Positions 1 to 8,781 of a stretch of 64,000 nt of DNA are shown here, piece after piece. Where the stretch lies: contig JAPVXR010000002.1 in the NCBI GenBank assembly GCA_027214385.1, forward strand, positions 124,001 through 188,000, in the 5' to 3' direction. The DNA is from Cryomorphaceae bacterium 1068 (GTDB lineage: Bacteria > Bacteroidota > Bacteroidia > Flavobacteriales_D > Cryomorphaceae). Position 1 is the stretch's first letter. Each line of letters opens with the position of its first letter. A program made the translations under genes and the position numbers. The notes beneath the pieces are model-generated. The model had not been told where the DNA came from and made no database searches. It saw only the letters and a list, made by a program, of their open reading frames with translations.

Positions 1-77
1 GCAAAATTGATAAATATGTAACCAGTTGAAAGAAAGTCTCGTTCTAATTTTCAACATTTGCAGAGCAACTCTCACTT

Positions 78-1025
78 ATGCTGATAGATATAAACGGCCA
101 AGACCTCAATCTTCCCGATATTTTGATTTTAGGCGCTGCCAAAAGCGGCACCACTTCCCTCGCTTTTTTCCTTAAGCAACATCCTGATGTGTTTATGCCA
201 CGAAAAGAGCCGGGATTCTTTGCCTATCACGATAGAGATGTATCTGAGATCCCTTCGGGCATTAGGGACCGTCAAATAGTAGATCTGAAGGAATATACTG
301 ATATGTATGCGCCGGTTGGTAAAGGGCAAAAAATCTGTGATAGTTCCGTTGCTCAATTCACAAATCACAAAGATACTCTGCGCAATATCAAAGCCTTGTA
401 CGGAGAAAAAACCAAGGAGCTAAAGACCTTCATAATACTTCGAAACCCTGTAGACAGATCATTCAGTCATTATCTGATGTTTGTAAAAAATCAGCTGGAG
501 GATCTTGATTTTAAAGAGGCTTTGGCGCCTGAAATCGTAGAGCAGAGAAGAAAAGAGCAGTTGGGTTTCGACTACATCGGCGGAAGCCTTTATGCTGAAA
601 GGATTAAAGATATTCTGGAAGAACTTCCTCAAACAGTCGTTTACATTACCAGCGACCTGAAAAGATCTGAGCTTTTGGAAGAGTTTCTAACGGCTTGTGA
701 TCTACGGGTAGATGTGGATATCAATACCAAAGCTAGATTAAACCCAAGTGGCCTGCCAAAGAGAAAGGGTTTGATCTCAGCCTTGAATCATCAGAATCCT
801 CTGAAGGCTTTCATGAAAAAGGCCCTTCCCGGCAAAGCGCTATTCAAGCTTTATGCCCTGAAATCGAAGCTGATGGAAAAAGGTATCGAAAGGGTTGAGT
901 TGGACCCTGTGGTTCGGATGGAGCTGACAGAGAAATATTTCAAATCAGATATCCAAGAGCTCGAAAAGATCTTGAACAGGGATTTGTCAAAGTGGTATGC
1001 CGCAATCGAAAAGCCTAAGGCTTAG
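78..1025 (+). CDS. PAPS-dependent sulfotransferase
   Basis: Predicted to move a sulfuryl group from PAPS to a hydroxyl of a glycan, releasing PAP. The 5'-phosphosulfate loop is GAAKSGTTS (residues 19-27), and the 3'-phosphate motif is FIILRNPVDRSFSHY (about 117-131). The length of 315 aa is normal for the Sulfotransfer_1/heparan-type family. There is no signal peptide, so it should be cytosolic, acting on a lipid-linked or nucleotide-activated precursor. The start is the ATG at 78. It converges with a second sulfotransferase, overlapping it by 4 nt, and is one of four in the first 5.5 kb. The acceptor cannot be told from sequence; protein or lipid sulfation is possible, but the polysaccharide genes around it favour a glycan. 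Confidence 0.88.
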   Translation: MLIDINGQDLNLPDILILGAAKSGTTSLAFFLKQHPDVFMPRKEPGFFAYHDRDVSEIPSGIRDRQIVDLKEYTDMYAPVGKGQKICDSSVAQFTNHKDTLRNIKALYGEKTKELKTFIILRNPVDRSFSHYLMFVKNQLEDLDFKEALAPEIVEQRRKEQLGFDYIGGSLYAERIKDILEELPQTVVYITSDLKRSELLEEFLTACDLRVDVDINTKARLNPSGLPKRKGLISALNHQNPLKAFMKKALPGKALFKLYALKSKLMEKGIERVELDPVVRMELTEKYFKSDIQELEKILNRDLSKWYAAIEKPKA

Positions 1026-1927
1026 ATTTTCCAACTCTCCAGAGATTTTCCCAACAAGCCCTCCAAAGCAGCAACATCCGTACGGTAAAATTCAACCAAT
1101 TCGCGACGAGTTTCCTCATTCATAGGAGGGTAGGAAGCAATATTGATATTTTTTACCTTTTTTCTCATTTTGGCTCTCTTCTCCTTGTTGAATGCCGCTC
1201 TGAAGACGGGCCTCAAGGTTTTCTTAACTAAGTTTTCTTGAGTGATGAGCTTTTGAAGACTTTTAAACTTGGGCTCGCCCGACTTATTGTATTCCTTATT
1301 CGTGTTAAATTGCACCTCATGATTTACTCCCAGAAACTCCAAGATACTCGCCATTTCTGTTTCTTGATTTTCTTTGAACTCTTCGGTGATTAAGACTTTT
1401 ACGTTCTTGAAAGCCTCCATAAATGCTTTCACTTGCTTAAAGTACAACCCCATATCTCGGTGCATCCACATGAAGTCATACTTCTGTTCTTGCCGCAGTA
1501 CTTCCATCTTCATCGATTCCTCAAAGCTCAATTTTTCGTGTACATCCTTCACGAAATGCATGTATGAGGAATAGGCTCTGTTGACGGGATTTCTGAGAAT
1601 TATCAAGATTTTCACATCTTCACCAAAGGTTTCCTTTATCAGAGGAATACTCTTCTTGTAATGGTAGAGGTATCCTGTTCCGATTTCTCCGTAGGTTTTA
1701 GCGCTGTTCTCGGGATAGAGAGAAACGAAACTCGACTTATCAAGAATGAGCTCTGACTTGGGTCGCTGTGCCGGATAGCCAAGCCCAAAGTCCGTGAAAA
1801 CATCGCGGAGGAAATAAAATGTTTCTTTTACGGGAATATCGATTTCCGGATGTTGACGCAGGTATTCAAAAATGGAGGTCGTGCCTGCCTTGGCCGTGCC
1901 AACAAATAGAAAATGAGAATTGCTCAT
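1022..1927 (-). CDS. PAPS-dependent sulfotransferase
   Basis: Second sulfotransferase, 301 aa. The PAPS 5' loop is GTAKAGTTS (residues 10-18) and the 3'-phosphate motif is ILIILRNPVNRAYSSY (about 106-121). It resembles the gene at 78 in layout (RNPV-R motif, Lys/Arg-rich C-terminal third) but is clearly diverged, so the two probably have different acceptor positions. It is transcribed alone on the minus strand, its 3' end overlapping the opposing gene by 4 nt, and is divergent from the polymerase gene at 2114. No signal peptide. Family assignment is firm; the substrate is unknown. Confidence 0.88.
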   Translation of the reverse strand: MSNSHFLFVGTAKAGTTSIFEYLRQHPEIDIPVKETFYFLRDVFTDFGLGYPAQRPKSELILDKSSFVSLYPENSAKTYGEIGTGYLYHYKKSIPLIKETFGEDVKILIILRNPVNRAYSSYMHFVKDVHEKLSFEESMKMEVLRQEQKYDFMWMHRDMGLYFKQVKAFMEAFKNVKVLITEEFKENQETEMASILEFLGVNHEVQFNTNKEYNKSGEPKFKSLQKLITQENLVKKTLRPVFRAAFNKEKRAKMRKKVKNINIASYPPMNEETRRELVEFYRTDVAALEGLLGKSLESWKI

Positions 1928-2113
1928 ATATTCTTTTCGAAGTGTTTAATTTGTTGCTTTGATTTAAAAATCAACCGATAACTGAATCAGGTTTAAATAA
2001 TTCGAACTTAAACCGTACCCTGCGAAGCGAAAATAGGGTTATTTTGTCATCTTTGAATTGAAACCTAACTTGCTGATACTTCGTTCTAAGAAATTGGTAG
2101 CCCCCCTTAGACA

Positions 2114-3490
2114 ATGCTAAAGAACCCATATTTTTCATTAGACCGACAAGGCAATCATTTTGCAGTGAAAAAGAACTTTTTCACTATGATTGCCATAGCT
2201 CTTATAGTGGCGCTGACATTCAGGAGTTTTTGGGCAAGTGTAATGTATCCCGTCGAGCTCGTTTTAGAGGCCCTCTTAGAAGGACTTATCTTTCTTTACA
2301 TCCTGTACCGTCTGGTATGTAGGATCATCGAAAAGAACTACACATTCAGTGGGATCGAAATTTACCTCGGTATCCTCTTTATTTTCCCCATAATACCAGC
2401 TTTCGCGGCATGGAGAGAATTTGATCAACCAATGTTTTTTGGTGTAGCGACTTATCGGGATTTTTACCTTCTGTTTGGAGGTTTAATCGTTTATAACCTT
2501 CTCAAAGAAGGCTATGTAAGCATCAAAACTGTAGAACATTCTTTTGTCACGTTGGCATTGATTTACATGTTCTTCTCCTATTTTCTCACCATCTTCATTG
2601 ATCCTGTCCAGTTTCAAGATACTGCCATTTCAGGGGCAAACCCCGAGAAAGGAGGAGACGTGTATTATCGCCTCAACATGTCCTTGTTCTTTTTTGGATC
2701 AGTCTATTTCACGGTGAAGTCATTCTATCAAAAAAATCTAATCTATCTCGGCATAGCTGCCTTATTCATATTCTACGTCGTTTTCATTCGTCTCGACCGC
2801 ACATCTATTGCGGTCTTGGGTTTTGGTTTGGGTGTCTTTTTCCTGACTGCCCTTCCGGCCAAAACGCAAGTGCTTACCATCTTCAGAGCATTGATACCGC
2901 TGACAACTGTTGCCTTGATTATCGCAATTTTTAAGGCAGATATTTATGAACAATACTACCACATGTTCCTCGATGTGTTTAATACGGCAGGTAAGGCAGG
3001 ATCGGGTTCTCTAGAGGACAATATTCGCCTTATGGAAGTAGACATTGCGGTGAAAGGGTTTCTGGATAGTCCAATCTTTGGAAAGGGTAAAATAAGTACC
3101 TATTTCTTGCCCGACGGATACAATCATTTTTATGGCTTCTTCTATACATCAGATGTAGGAATATTCGGCTACTTGTTTTCTGCGGGAGTAATTGGGCTTG
3201 GAATAGTTTTCTTCCAATTCGTTCTAGCAATCAAATACATCAGAGGGATCAAGTATATCAAGCAAAATGTGTTTCTAGTTACGTTGAAAATAACGTTACT
3301 CATTCACGCACTGGATGCCATCACAACCGAATACCTCACCCTTTATTCCGGGCAAACGCTCACGATGATATTATTGATTTTTTATTTCTATCAAAGAGAT
3401 AGAGTAATTCAAGCCAGAGTCAATAATGGCGAATCGATCGAAGCTATTAAAGTAGAGGGAACATTGAGAAAAGACCGAGCACTATCATGA
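2114..3490 (+). CDS. O-antigen polymerase/ligase-like membrane protein (Wzy/WaaL type)
   Basis: A 458-aa polytopic inner-membrane protein with roughly ten hydrophobic segments. A loop near residues 300-350 carries IRLMEVDIAVKGFLDSPIFG, the usual place and form of the Wzy_C/WaaL periplasmic motif (SPIFGxG). Such proteins either polymerise undecaprenyl-PP-linked repeat units or ligate a finished glycan to an acceptor. It heads a run of plus-strand genes with 4-nt ATGA or near-zero spacing (sulfotransferase, sulfotransferase, WecG/TagA-like glycosyltransferase), so it is probably the Wzy of a sulfated polysaccharide. No Wzx flippase or initiating phosphoglycosyltransferase is visible here; they may lie before position 1. 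Confidence 0.75.
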   Translation: MLKNPYFSLDRQGNHFAVKKNFFTMIAIALIVALTFRSFWASVMYPVELVLEALLEGLIFLYILYRLVCRIIEKNYTFSGIEIYLGILFIFPIIPAFAAWREFDQPMFFGVATYRDFYLLFGGLIVYNLLKEGYVSIKTVEHSFVTLALIYMFFSYFLTIFIDPVQFQDTAISGANPEKGGDVYYRLNMSLFFFGSVYFTVKSFYQKNLIYLGIAALFIFYVVFIRLDRTSIAVLGFGLGVFFLTALPAKTQVLTIFRALIPLTTVALIIAIFKADIYEQYYHMFLDVFNTAGKAGSGSLEDNIRLMEVDIAVKGFLDSPIFGKGKISTYFLPDGYNHFYGFFYTSDVGIFGYLFSAGVIGLGIVFFQFVLAIKYIRGIKYIKQNVFLVTLKITLLIHALDAITTEYLTLYSGQTLTMILLIFYFYQRDRVIQARVNNGESIEAIKVEGTLRKDRALS

Positions 3491-4455
3491 CAACCGATAA
3501 GCAATTGCCCAATTTCTTTGTAGTTGGAGTGGTAAAAGGAGGTACAACCAGCCTGTACCATTACTTGGCGCAACACCCCGATGTGTATCTACCTCCCATC
3601 AAGGAGACCAACCACTTTGCCTCTAGCGATATTTCCGAAAAGGACTTTTTAAAGGGCTATGCTCAAGATGTCAATCTTGATCTCGATAGGTATATTAAGG
3701 GCGGAATGAAAGAGACCATTCACATTGCACATGTGAATGAAGATCACCACTACAACGCATTATTTTCAAAAGTTGAGCAGGAGAATGCGATCGGTGAGAT
3801 CAGCAATTCTTACATGATTTGTCCAAATGCAGCGAAGGCGATATATGATTTCAACCCTGAGGCTAAAATTCTGGTCATTTTGAGAAATCCGATTCGAAGA
3901 GCTTGGTCTCAGTTTTTGATGAATTTACGAGAAGCGAAAAGTGACGCGGACAATTTTATTCAGGAATTAGAGAATGACCACGCTCAAAATCCTAAAGGTT
4001 GGGGTGTGAACCATCAGTACCTCGAATTGGGAAAATATTCAGATCAACTCAAAAGGTATTTTGATCTTTTTGGAAAGGATCAAGTACTCCCGATTTTCTT
4101 TGAAGACTACAAGAAAAGCCCTGATGACGTTCTGGCTAGCATTTGTACTTTTCTAGAAATTGATGCCTCATTTGAATTTGATTTCTCAGAAAAAAGTAAT
4201 GCATCTGCCTTACCTCGAAATGCAGGTTTGAATCGGTTCTTGGTAAATTCAGGGATCATGACAACCGCCAAAAAATTGACACCGAAGCCACTCAGGCAAA
4301 AATTAGCGGGAGCCCTTTATTCTGATAAGAATATGCCAAAGCTGCAGGAAGCTGACGCAAAATGGCTTCGCGATTATTACCAAAATGAAGTTGGACAATT
4401 GTCCGAGCTTCTCGAAATAGACATCACTAAGAAATGGCCTGAATTTGGCCAATAG
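3487..4455 (+). CDS. PAPS-dependent sulfotransferase
   Basis: Third sulfotransferase, 322 aa. The 5' loop is GVVKGGTTS (residues 14-22), followed by the usual LxxHPDVYLPPIKETNHF continuation. The 3'-phosphate motif is ILVILRNPIRRAWSQF (about 128-143). Its ATG overlaps the TGA of the polymerase gene (ATGA), which implies translational coupling and a shared operon. The KETNHF segment matches the heparan-sulfotransferase-like branch. Cytosolic, no signal peptide. The coupling to a polymerase makes a polysaccharide repeat unit the likely acceptor (inference). Confidence 0.88.
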   Translation: MTTDKQLPNFFVVGVVKGGTTSLYHYLAQHPDVYLPPIKETNHFASSDISEKDFLKGYAQDVNLDLDRYIKGGMKETIHIAHVNEDHHYNALFSKVEQENAIGEISNSYMICPNAAKAIYDFNPEAKILVILRNPIRRAWSQFLMNLREAKSDADNFIQELENDHAQNPKGWGVNHQYLELGKYSDQLKRYFDLFGKDQVLPIFFEDYKKSPDDVLASICTFLEIDASFEFDFSEKSNASALPRNAGLNRFLVNSGIMTTAKKLTPKPLRQKLAGALYSDKNMPKLQEADAKWLRDYYQNEVGQLSELLEIDITKKWPEFGQ

Positions 4456-4456
4456 A

Positions 4457-5497
4457 ATGGATAATAAAGTACCGCATAGCGACGACCCCGTTGTCTTTAT
4501 TGTAGGAAATTCTCGCAGTGGAACAACTATGATGATGCGCATTATGAATAACCACAGCATGGTTCATTCCATCAACGAGCCGCACTTTTTTGAAAAGATG
4601 TGGACACCAAAAGACGATGGAGTTCCGATCAATGCTAAAGTGGCTTTTGATCTATACGCCAAGTTATTCACTTGCCAGCGCGCGGGATTTTTTGAGCCCG
4701 TAGAGAAGCACGTGGCGAAGTACAAGGCTGAAATTGACCAATTGGTGGCTCAACTTGGCGATAGCCCTTCTCGACTCGCCGTATACTCCTCATTTCTGAA
4801 ATACGAAACGGAGGTAAACGGCAAATCCATTCCTTGCGAAAAGACGCCTCAAAACATCTTTTATGTCAGGGAGATTTTAGACAAGTTTCCGAATGCCAGG
4901 ATCATTAACATGGTTCGCGATCCGCGAGCGGTGATGCTTTCGCAAAAGCGCAAATGGAAACGCAGAGCGTTGGGCGCGGACTTTATGACGAAGAAGGAAA
5001 CGCTGAGACTCCAAATTAACTACCATCCGCTCGCGGTAAGCAAGCTTTGGAATGCGGCCATTTCAGCGGCGAAGCCCTTCGCAAGTGAGCCTAGATTTAT
5101 GACGGTTCGGTTTGAAGATATATTGCAAAAGCCCGATGAGACGGTAAAGTCGATTTGTGCATTTGCTGATTTTCCCTTCGAACCGGAGATGCTTCAGGTA
5201 CCACATGCCGGCTCATCGAGTGAGGCCGATAAGAAATCGGAGTTGGGTATTCGAAAAACCAGAGCCAAAGGATGGCTGGAAAAGGGATTGACAAAAACGG
5301 AGATTCAAATTTGCCAGAACACTTGCGGAGAATTGATGAGAGAATACGATTACAAGCCGATTGATGTGAAAGTCAACCCAATTGAATTGGCATGGAAATA
5401 CCTGATTTTCCCATTTAAAATGATGCTGGCATTGCTCATCAATTTGAATCGGATGAGGAGTATTGGTGATACGTTAAAAAGAAGATTGTTTCAATGA
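4457..5497 (+). CDS. sulfotransferase, divergent branch (Sulfotransfer_3-like)
   Basis: Fourth sulfotransferase, 346 aa from the ATG at 4457. A TTG at 4445 would add four residues and overlap the previous gene; the ATG is preferred. The 5' loop has the variant GNSRSGTTM (about residues 17-25) and the 3'-phosphate motif is IINMVRDPRAVMLSQ (about 149-163). This RDPR form sets it apart from the three RNP-type enzymes of the locus. The C-terminus has a hydrophobic stretch (FPFKMMLALLIN) that may sit against the membrane. It lies in the polymerase-sulfotransferase-glycosyltransferase operon, one base after the preceding stop and overlapping the next gene by 4 nt. It may sulfate a different sugar or a lipid carrier. 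Confidence 0.82.
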   Translation: MDNKVPHSDDPVVFIVGNSRSGTTMMMRIMNNHSMVHSINEPHFFEKMWTPKDDGVPINAKVAFDLYAKLFTCQRAGFFEPVEKHVAKYKAEIDQLVAQLGDSPSRLAVYSSFLKYETEVNGKSIPCEKTPQNIFYVREILDKFPNARIINMVRDPRAVMLSQKRKWKRRALGADFMTKKETLRLQINYHPLAVSKLWNAAISAAKPFASEPRFMTVRFEDILQKPDETVKSICAFADFPFEPEMLQVPHAGSSSEADKKSELGIRKTRAKGWLEKGLTKTEIQICQNTCGELMREYDYKPIDVKVNPIELAWKYLIFPFKMMLALLINLNRMRSIGDTLKRRLFQ

Positions 5498-6279
5498 TTA
5501 AGCGATTAGAAATGCTGGGCTTTAACTTTTACTCTGCCAAGGATGTAAAGGTCATCGCCGATTTTGTGTATAATGATGAAGTGACCGAAGAAGGGGTTAT
5601 TCCTCTTATGGTTACTCCAAATGTAGATCAGATCGTGCGGCTGGATCGAAAAGAGAACCATCCGCTCAGAGAGAAATTGAAAACAGCCAGGTGGATTTTA
5701 CCTGACGGTCAGCCCGTGATTGCGCTTAGTCGGATGAAGTTTGGAAAGGAAAAAGGACTTGAGGCCCGATTGACGGGTAGTGATTTTTTTCCCGAGATGT
5801 GGAGCATCCTAAAAGACGATGAAAGCAAAAGAGTGTTGTTTGTTTTGCCCAGAGAAGATCTTGGTGAGCGGTTTAAGAACGAACGACCGAACACGGTTTA
5901 CTACGCACCGCCATTTTTCAAATTGGAAAATCAGGATGAATTTGATGAGGTGATGACCAATGTCATGTCCTTTTTCGATGAGAACCCACCGGAATACGTC
6001 TTCGTTGGCTTGGGCTTCCCAAAGCAAGAGAACATTGCCCTGGAGATATTCAAGAGGCTCAAAAGCAAGAATAAGAATCTACCCAAAACATTCCTTCTGG
6101 GAGCCTCATTCGAATTCTACTGGGGTACCAAGAAAAGAGCACCCATGTTTTATCAAAAGGCGGGAATTGAATTCGTTCACAGAATTATTTCTGAGCCACG
6201 AAGATTGGCTAAGAGGTATTTGTGGGATGATCTTCCGTTTCTGGGTATCGCGATTTCCGAATTAAGGAAAAAAGGATAA
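5494..6279 (+). CDS. WecG/TagA/CpsF family glycosyltransferase
   Basis: A 261-aa member of glycosyltransferase family 26. Family landmarks seen in order are TPNVDQIVR (about 40-48), DGQPVI, RLTGSDFF, FVGLGFPKQE and GASFEFYWGTKKRAP. It should add a sugar (ManNAc-type in characterised relatives) to an undecaprenyl-PP-linked acceptor on the cytosolic face. The ATGA overlap with the sulfotransferase before it places it last in the plus-strand operon starting at 2114. The C-terminal SEPRRLAKRYL helix is the usual membrane-targeting segment. The exact sugar donor cannot be read from sequence. Confidence 0.88.
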   Translation: MIKRLEMLGFNFYSAKDVKVIADFVYNDEVTEEGVIPLMVTPNVDQIVRLDRKENHPLREKLKTARWILPDGQPVIALSRMKFGKEKGLEARLTGSDFFPEMWSILKDDESKRVLFVLPREDLGERFKNERPNTVYYAPPFFKLENQDEFDEVMTNVMSFFDENPPEYVFVGLGFPKQENIALEIFKRLKSKNKNLPKTFLLGASFEFYWGTKKRAPMFYQKAGIEFVHRIISEPRRLAKRYLWDDLPFLGIAISELRKKG

Positions 6280-6313
6280 TCCGCCGCTATTTCTAAACTA
6301 CTAATCGCCCTTG

Positions 6314-6335
6314 CTGAACTCTAATTAGAGTTCAG
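6314..6335. repeat. perfect 22-bp palindrome between convergent genes
   Basis: Eleven bases are followed by their exact reverse complement (CTGAACTCTAA and mirror). It can form an 8-bp hairpin with a 6-nt loop in either transcript. It covers the stop codon of the SGNH-like gene and lies 35 nt after the stop of the WecG/TagA-like gene. There is no U-run on either side, so it is at best a weak bidirectional terminator or a protein-binding site. Confidence 0.6.
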
Positions 6336-7382
6336 AAGTGAATCCAGATCATCATTCAACACGGCGCAGAACCTTCTGGCACCCTCGAGATTAATGTGGC
6401 TGGAATTTTTAAAACAGCTGTCCGGCAATTGGAAGGTTGAGTAATCAAAAGCATGGATATTCGGAATATCCGTGTTCCAGTGATTGAAGAGGGAGTCCAG
6501 CTTTTCTAAATTTCTTACACCGGCTAACTCGCTTGGGTGATGGGGTGTGAATACCATAATGAAATCTCGATTCGGGTAACCCTTTGCCATGGCTTCAAAT
6601 TTTTGAATTCTTTCTTTATTCTCCGCGAAATCAGAATTGATCTGAAGTTGGTCCAGCATCTGCACTTCCATATAGGTCAGAGGAATACCTGATTCTTTTT
6701 TAGTTTCCAATTCCACCCTTTTCTCCATCATTTTATAACGGCTGTCGGTAAATCGTGTGAGAAGTTTATCACCAGGATAGTAGTCGATGAAAATCCCACC
6801 TCGATTGGTGATTTTATTAGAAGTGACTTTACGAGTCAAGGAGCGCAAATAGCGAACATAACTTCCATAATATCGAACTCCCGGTAAGAGTTGAAAATTA
6901 TCGAGCCGTCCGTTCTCATCAAGGAAGTCAATGACTTCTTGACTGTTCTGAATGGGCATAAAAGTGGACAAGTCTATAGTGTGATCGGGGCGATGAACAA
7001 AAGAGCGCGTGTTGAACTCTATAATTATCGGGCCGTCTTTGTCTTTTGCAAGCTCTGTTTCTAAAAGAAAAAAGATCACGTCGAAATTGGCTTTCTCCAT
7101 CGAGTAATTGAATACATTTTCCCCCAAGGAGTCTGGTATAAAAGAAGATCTTCCTTTGGAGCTTCCGAATACAGGAATCTCTTCAGGGTCTGTCTCTGCC
7201 AGCAATCGTTCTATCTTAAATGAATTCGAAATATCTGTTCTTTTAGGAAGTACGAAATATTGAAAGATCTGATCAATACCGACCGCAATCAATGCGGCGG
7301 TCACTAATGTTAAAGTGACTAATTTCAATCCTTGCGAAGAGCCAAATGGTGTCATAGTTGTTTTAGAATTGGAAATAAACAA
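6321..7382 (-). CDS. membrane-anchored SGNH/DltD-like protein, partner of the MBOAT acyltransferase
   Basis: 353 aa, one N-terminal membrane segment (about 20-42) and a periplasmic domain. FGSSKGRSSF (about 72-81) fits the SGNH block I serine and SSHINLEGARRF near the C-terminus fits the block V His, as in DltD/AlgX-like proteins. These work with MBOAT enzymes, finishing or editing acyl transfer onto extracellular glycans. Its start lies 20 nt inside the MBOAT gene, so the pair is translationally coupled. It is the last gene of the wza operon. I do not see a clear block V Asp two residues before the His (DxxH), only SSH, so catalytic status is uncertain. Confidence 0.65.
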   Translation of the reverse strand: MFISNSKTTMTPFGSSQGLKLVTLTLVTAALIAVGIDQIFQYFVLPKRTDISNSFKIERLLAETDPEEIPVFGSSKGRSSFIPDSLGENVFNYSMEKANFDVIFFLLETELAKDKDGPIIIEFNTRSFVHRPDHTIDLSTFMPIQNSQEVIDFLDENGRLDNFQLLPGVRYYGSYVRYLRSLTRKVTSNKITNRGGIFIDYYPGDKLLTRFTDSRYKMMEKRVELETKKESGIPLTYMEVQMLDQLQINSDFAENKERIQKFEAMAKGYPNRDFIMVFTPHHPSELAGVRNLEKLDSLFNHWNTDIPNIHAFDYSTFQLPDSCFKNSSHINLEGARRFCAVLNDDLDSLLNSN

Positions 7383-8763
7383 ATGAGTTCTTCAAGTCTT
7401 GGCCCAAGAATATGATCAGGAATAGCATTCCGGTGACGTACAGCCAGTTGTGTTTGAATCTAAGTTGATTATTAAAAAAAACGGTTAACCACAATAATCC
7501 ACTGACAAACATGGCCATCAAATATTCGAACTTATAAAGGGACAGAAGTTCCACGAAATTTAAATTGAATTCTGTAAAAATTTTGCCATAAATCTTATGT
7601 GCCATGTTGACATCAACTGAACGGAAATAGACTGCTTCTAGAAGAAGGATATTTAGATTTATATATTTCTGAATTTGTAATGTAAAGACATTACTTCTGA
7701 TTTTTCTTGCAAATCGAGTATTACGAATTGACCTCTGGATGAGCATAACGATACCGTTCACCAATCCAAACATAATAAAGGTCCAGTTCGCACCATGCCA
7801 AAACCCAATAAGGACGAGAATGAAGACTGACCAAAACATAAGGGCATATTTCGATCGGTTAATTTTGGCTAATGGGATATATACATAATCCCTAATCCAG
7901 CTAGTGAGGGAAATGTGCCAATTCGCCCAGTAAGCACTATGATTCTCCTGCCACAGGGGTCTTTTGAAATTCTCCATTAATTTCACTCCCATCAGTCGTG
8001 CTGATCCCATTGCGATATCGGTATAACCTGAGAAATCTGCGTACAACTGAACGGCAAATAAAAATGCACCCCAGTACAGTTGTGTCCCCGTAGTGCCATC
8101 GACATTGGCATAAACCAAATTGACATACTGAGAAACCGTATCTGCAACTACCAGCTTTTTGAAGAAACCAAGTAGAATTTTATTTATCGCGTATCGGATA
8201 TCATCAGGAGTGACTTTTGGTTCTCTTCTAAGTTGAGGAATAAGCCTGGTGGATCGCTCAATCGGTCCTGCTACCAGCTGGGGGAAGTAAGCGACATACA
8301 ACGCGAAGTATCCAAGATGTGTTTCAGGCTCTGATTTGCCTTGGTATACGTCAATGGTATAACTAAGCGTTTGAAATGTATAGAAAGAAATACCTACCGG
8401 TAAGAGGATGTCGTAGTACTCGAAATCGGCCAAAATATTAAACTGAGACAGCACTATGGCTGTATTCTCAGTAAAGAAGTTGAAATACTTAAAGTAGAAG
8501 AGAAATCCCAGATTCACAAAGAGACTCAGTAGCAGAAACCACCTCTTTTTCTTTTTATCAGGGGTTTTGGCTATTTGAATTCCTGCGTAGAAATCCACCA
8601 TAGTTGAGATGAGGATCAAGAAAATGTATTGCCACTTCCAACACATGTAGAAGTAGTAACTGGCAGCTAAAAGCAGCACCCACCTAAAACGATTTGGAAT
8701 CAGGTAAAACGCAGCAACTACCAGTGGCAGAAAAATCAGATAGTCTAGTGAATTAAAAAGCAT
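7363..8763 (-). CDS. MBOAT family O-acyltransferase (AlgI/PatA-like)
   Basis: A 466-aa inner-membrane protein with about ten hydrophobic segments. It carries the MBOAT signatures ENFKRPLWQENHSAYWANWH (about 257-276), HISLTSWIRDYVYIPL, and the catalytic-His motif GFWHGANWTFIMFGLVNG (about 318-335). Members pass acyl groups, usually acetyl, across the membrane onto alginate, peptidoglycan, teichoic acid or exopolysaccharide. It stands between a GT4 enzyme and an SGNH-like partner in the wza-wzc operon, which strongly suggests O-acylation of the exported polysaccharide. The start is the ATG at 8763. Confidence 0.92.
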   Translation of the reverse strand: MLFNSLDYLIFLPLVVAAFYLIPNRFRWVLLLAASYYFYMCWKWQYIFLILISTMVDFYAGIQIAKTPDKKKKRWFLLLSLFVNLGFLFYFKYFNFFTENTAIVLSQFNILADFEYYDILLPVGISFYTFQTLSYTIDVYQGKSEPETHLGYFALYVAYFPQLVAGPIERSTRLIPQLRREPKVTPDDIRYAINKILLGFFKKLVVADTVSQYVNLVYANVDGTTGTQLYWGAFLFAVQLYADFSGYTDIAMGSARLMGVKLMENFKRPLWQENHSAYWANWHISLTSWIRDYVYIPLAKINRSKYALMFWSVFILVLIGFWHGANWTFIMFGLVNGIVMLIQRSIRNTRFARKIRSNVFTLQIQKYINLNILLLEAVYFRSVDVNMAHKIYGKIFTEFNLNFVELLSLYKFEYLMAMFVSGLLWLTVFFNNQLRFKHNWLYVTGMLFLIIFLGQDLKNSFVYFQF

Positions 8764-8781
8764 TCCTTACTCTTTTTAGTG

